Source: PMNU01 sp035479375 (GTDB lineage: Bacteria > Patescibacteriota > Saccharimonadia > Saccharimonadales > UBA4665). Taken from it: a DNA stretch of 23,447 bases. How positions within the stretch are numbered: the first letter of the stretch is position 1; each line of letters starts with the position of its first letter. Under the pieces are notes generated by a model. The model saw nothing but the letters and a program-made list of their open reading frames with translations, was not told where the DNA came from and searched no databases. A program made the position numbers and the translations under genes. Where the stretch lies: the NCBI GenBank assembly GCA_035479375.1, contig DATIIT010000017.1:1-23447 (forward strand). The letters run 5' to 3'. This document shows positions 21,833-23,447 of the stretch, piece by piece.

Positions 21833-21856
21833 CTGCGGCAGGAACGGCAAGCGTAA

Positions 21857-21883
21857 TTAGCACTCTTGACGCATGAGTGCTAG
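21857..21883. promoter_or_regulatory. CIRCE operator (HrcA binding site) upstream of clpP
   Basis: TTAGCACTC (21857-21865), 9 bases, GAGTGCTAG (21875-21883). This equals the CIRCE consensus TTAGCACTC-N9-GAGTGCTAA except for the last base. The 9-base spacer contains the clpP -35 box, so bound HrcA would block RNA polymerase directly. Because the predicted transcript begins at the ATG, the element would work as DNA operator only. The hrcA gene is not in the window. Confidence 0.92.
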
Positions 21884-21894
21884 TTTCCTATACT
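21866..21894 (+). promoter_or_regulatory. clpP promoter (TTGACG-N17-TATACT)
   Basis: -35 TTGACG (21866-21871), exactly 17 bases, -10 TATACT (21889-21894), then 6 bases (AAAACC) to ATG 21901. It is the best promoter in the window, and its predicted +1 is the A of the start codon. No Shine-Dalgarno sequence is present. Confidence 0.85.
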
Positions 21895-21900
21895 AAAACC

Positions 21901-22506
21901 ATGAATAAACCCCACAGCATGCTAATCCCCACAGTTATCGAAAACGACGGCCGCACCGAGCGCGCCTACGACATCTACTCGCGGCTCCTCAAAGACCGCA
22001 TCATCTTCCTGGGCGAAGATGTGAATGAGCACACCGCCAACCTGGTAGTTGCCCAGCTGCTCTTTTTGCAGGCCGAGGACGCCAAGAAAGACATCTTCTT
22101 TTACATCAACAGCCCGGGCGGCAGCGTGTACGACGCGCTGGCCATCTACGACACCATGCAGTTCGTGACTAACGACGTGCAAACCGTGGGCATTGGCATG
22201 CAGGCCTCGGCCGCGGCCTTCTTGCTGAGCTGCGGCACCAAAGGCAAGCGTTTCATCCTGCCGCACTCCACGGTGATGATCCACCAGCCGTCCAGTGGCA
22301 CGCGCGGCAAGGTCACCGACCAAGAAATTGACCTGCGTGAGTCTTTGCGCGTCAAGAAGTTGCTGGAAGAGATCATGGCGCGTAACACCGGCCAAAAAAT
22401 CACCCAACTGCACGAGGACATGGAGCGCGACCGCTGGATGACCGCCGAAGAAGCTAAGAAATACGGCTTGGTGGACAAAGTCATCACCTCGCCGCCGAAG
22501 GCGTAG
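21901..22506 (+). CDS. clpP: ATP-dependent Clp protease proteolytic subunit ClpP
   Basis: Serine protease that forms the tetradecameric chamber used by ClpC/ClpX. The 201-residue protein carries the triad S103 (GMQASAAAF), H128 (MIHQPSSGT) and D177 (ERDRWMTAEEA); the gaps of 25 and 49 residues match those of E. coli ClpP. The oligomerisation and handle regions (FFYINSPGGSVYDALAIYDTMQF, DQEIDLRESLRVKKLLEEIM) are intact. The N-terminus MNKPHSMLIPTVIENDGRTERAYDIYS supports ATG 21901, as does the promoter immediately upstream. HrcA/CIRCE control implies induction by heat or protein-folding stress. The ClpC partner is encoded at the left end of the window. Confidence 0.97.
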   Translation: MNKPHSMLIPTVIENDGRTERAYDIYSRLLKDRIIFLGEDVNEHTANLVVAQLLFLQAEDAKKDIFFYINSPGGSVYDALAIYDTMQFVTNDVQTVGIGMQASAAAFLLSCGTKGKRFILPHSTVMIHQPSSGTRGKVTDQEIDLRESLRVKKLLEEIMARNTGQKITQLHEDMERDRWMTAEEAKKYGLVDKVITSPPKA

Positions 22507-22515
22507 GGCTCGGCC

Positions 22516-22659
22516 GTGCCAGCGCCCGCAGGCCTGGGAATTGCCCGGCTGCAGCCCAACGAGGCTGACGCCACGGCCGCGCCGTTGCAGGCATTTTCTG
22601 CCGACACGTCGCGTGGCTTGTATGTTGATGGGCTTGGCGCAAAAGACATGGCGGCCTGA
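22516..22659 (+). pseudogene. Truncated, diverged copy of the 5' end of the adjacent GNAT gene
   Basis: A frame from GTG 22516 to TGA 22659 encodes 47 residues that align with the start of the GNAT protein at 22667: PAPAGLGIARLQPNEAD against PLPEGLAISLATPQDAAD, then LQAFSADTSRG against LQAFQSDTRLV. The DNA also matches in blocks (AGGCCTGG, GCAGGC, GACACG). After about 40 residues the similarity stops and the frame ends. I read it as the relic of a tandem duplication, starting 9 bases after clpP. It could still be translated as a short peptide. Confidence 0.55.
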
Positions 22660-22666
22660 GGCGGGT

Positions 22667-23263
22667 ATGCCGTTGCCTGAAGGCCTGGCCATCTCGCTTG
22701 CCACCCCGCAAGACGCGGCGGACCTGCAGGCGTTCCAGTCGGACACGCGGCTGGTGGCCTTTGCGAGGGAGCTCGGGCTGCCCATATCCCTGAAGGCGCC
22801 GGGCAACCCTGCGGCAGTGGCCGGGTTCAAGGAGCGCATTGCCCGGTCGTCAGCGTCGCTGGCCGAAGACGGCGACATGGCTTTTGTAGTCGCCCGCAGC
22901 CCTCTGGTACAAGAATATGGTGGCATGGCTGGCGCCCTGCTGGTGCACCGTATAGACGATGACGCCGTCGCCTTTGTGGAAATCGACGTGCATCCGCCGT
23001 TGCGCCGGCAGCGTATTGGCTCGGCACTGCTCGGCTTCGCCCTGCGCGAACTACACATTACAGGGGGCGATGAACTGAGCGCCTCAGCCGTCGTGCAGGA
23101 CATGGCCGCCCGCTGGTTTTGGGTGCATAACGGCATGCAGCGCACCGGCGCGTCGCATGACGACCCGAATACTATGCTGCGCGGCCAATATTTTTTCCTG
23201 GAGTACGCCGCCCCGCAAGCGGTGGTAGCCGCGGCCGTGTACGCCCGCTTGGCGCAGCCATAA
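22667..23263 (+). CDS. GNAT-family N-acetyltransferase
   Basis: 198-residue acetyltransferase using acetyl-CoA. The central block AVAFVEIDVHPPLRRQRIGSALLGFALREL is the GNAT motif A: a strand, then R-x-x-x-x-G-S/A for the pyrophosphate, then a helix. It is followed by SASAVVQDMAARWFWVHNGMQRTG, the usual alpha4 with a G-M/F turn. The acceptor substrate cannot be told. I set the start at ATG 22667 (MPLPEGLAISLATPQDAADLQAF) because the protein N-terminus aligns there with the relic copy; a longer in-frame opening from TTG 22541 only reads that relic in another frame. No close -10 box is seen and the ribosome site is weak (GAGGCGGG), so it may depend on clpP transcription. Confidence 0.8.
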   Translation: MPLPEGLAISLATPQDAADLQAFQSDTRLVAFARELGLPISLKAPGNPAAVAGFKERIARSSASLAEDGDMAFVVARSPLVQEYGGMAGALLVHRIDDDAVAFVEIDVHPPLRRQRIGSALLGFALRELHITGGDELSASAVVQDMAARWFWVHNGMQRTGASHDDPNTMLRGQYFFLEYAAPQAVVAAAVYARLAQP

Positions 23264-23329
23264 AATAGCCACTTGCGCTTTTACGCAGCCAAGCGCATAG
23301 TAATTCCCGACGTAATTTTGAAGGTTCCG

Positions 23330-23447
23330 ATGATGGCAGGTAACATGTTGGTTTATTCGCCTATGGAGCTGCGTAAGCTGGGTGGGGACGCAGCGCTCCT
23401 GAGTGCAGCTAGGGTAGTGGCGCCGTATATCCAGTCGGCACATAGAG
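23330..23447 (+). CDS. Possible start of a gene running off the right edge (partial)
   Basis: A frame from ATG 23330 (or ATG 23333) stays open for 39 codons to the end: MMAGNMLVYSPMELRKLGGD, then an Ala/Val-rich helix-like stretch. An AAGG (23321-23324) lies 5 bases before the ATG, and an AT-rich TAATTT (23313-23318) could be a weak -10. The 66 bases from 23264 to 23329 hold nothing else I can name. With so little visible, no function can be given. Confidence 0.4.
   Translation, partial: MMAGNMLVYSPMELRKLGGDAALLSAARVVAPYIQSAHR

Noticed and set aside
22541..22666. N-terminal extension of the GNAT gene to TTG 22541
   Set aside because: It reads the relic copy in a different frame; GNAT homology begins at ATG 22667.
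21922..23145. 407-codon minus-strand frame opposite clpP and the GNAT gene
   Set aside because: ClpP with an intact catalytic triad and the GNAT motif occupy the plus strand; the minus frame has no recognisable domains.
1..23447. Mobile elements, CRISPR arrays, phage genes or toxin-antitoxin pairs
   Set aside because: I found no transposase or integrase motifs, no spaced direct repeats and no convincing toxin-antitoxin pair by eye.

Overview
This window looks like a piece of a compact bacterial chromosome with fairly high GC, most plausibly from the Patescibacteria/CPR, with Saccharibacteria (TM7) as the best guess. The reasons are tightly packed housekeeping genes mixed with short genes I cannot assign, ATGA start/stop overlaps, very short spacers, and -10 boxes placed directly against start codons. 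TGA is used as a normal stop (radA, the PLC-like gene), which argues against the CPR lineages that recode TGA. The placement is inferred from gene content and style, not from a marker comparison. There are no insertion sequences, phage genes, CRISPR arrays or rRNA.

Layout. 1-2438: ClpC unfoldase, cut by the left edge. 2458-3558: membrane-anchored protein with an HExxH metallopeptidase motif. 3638-5847: radA overlapping a PIN-TRAM gene. 5914-6438: small FHA protein, convergent with a class A penicillin-binding protein (6465-9434, minus); a nested hairpin covers the junction. 9626-10876: tyrS, preceded by a possible 42-codon ORF. 11040-15744: methyltransferase, unknown gene, recG, a predicted zinc-dependent phospholipase C-like protein, and rsmD, mostly coupled. 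15731-16624 (minus): multi-pass membrane protein that shares a palindromic -10 element with tRNA-Leu(UAG) (16655-16738). 16747-18054: two divergent unknown genes. 18146-19453: hisS. 19457-20014 (minus): unknown. 20135-22506: tig, an acidic small protein, and clpP. 22516-23263: decayed partial copy of a GNAT gene followed by the intact GNAT gene. 23330-end: start of another possible gene.

How the genes connect. ClpC and ClpP are the two halves of an AAA+ protease, and trigger factor sits beside clpP, so protein quality control is the clearest theme. clpP carries a near-perfect CIRCE operator (21857-21883) wrapped around the -35 box of its promoter, which predicts HrcA heat-shock control. recG, radA and the PIN-TRAM nuclease concern DNA repair and nucleic-acid processing. 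tyrS, hisS, rsmD and tRNA-Leu serve translation. The PBP, the HExxH protein and the membrane protein act at the envelope.

Most notable signals. (1) At ten genes the -10 hexamer ends 6-9 bases before the ATG, so the predicted transcript starts at or within about 3 bases of the start codon: leaderless transcription looks like the default here. (2) The CIRCE/promoter arrangement of clpP. (3) A protein whose residues match the metal-ligand pattern of zinc-dependent phospholipase C. (4) A truncated tandem relic of the GNAT gene.
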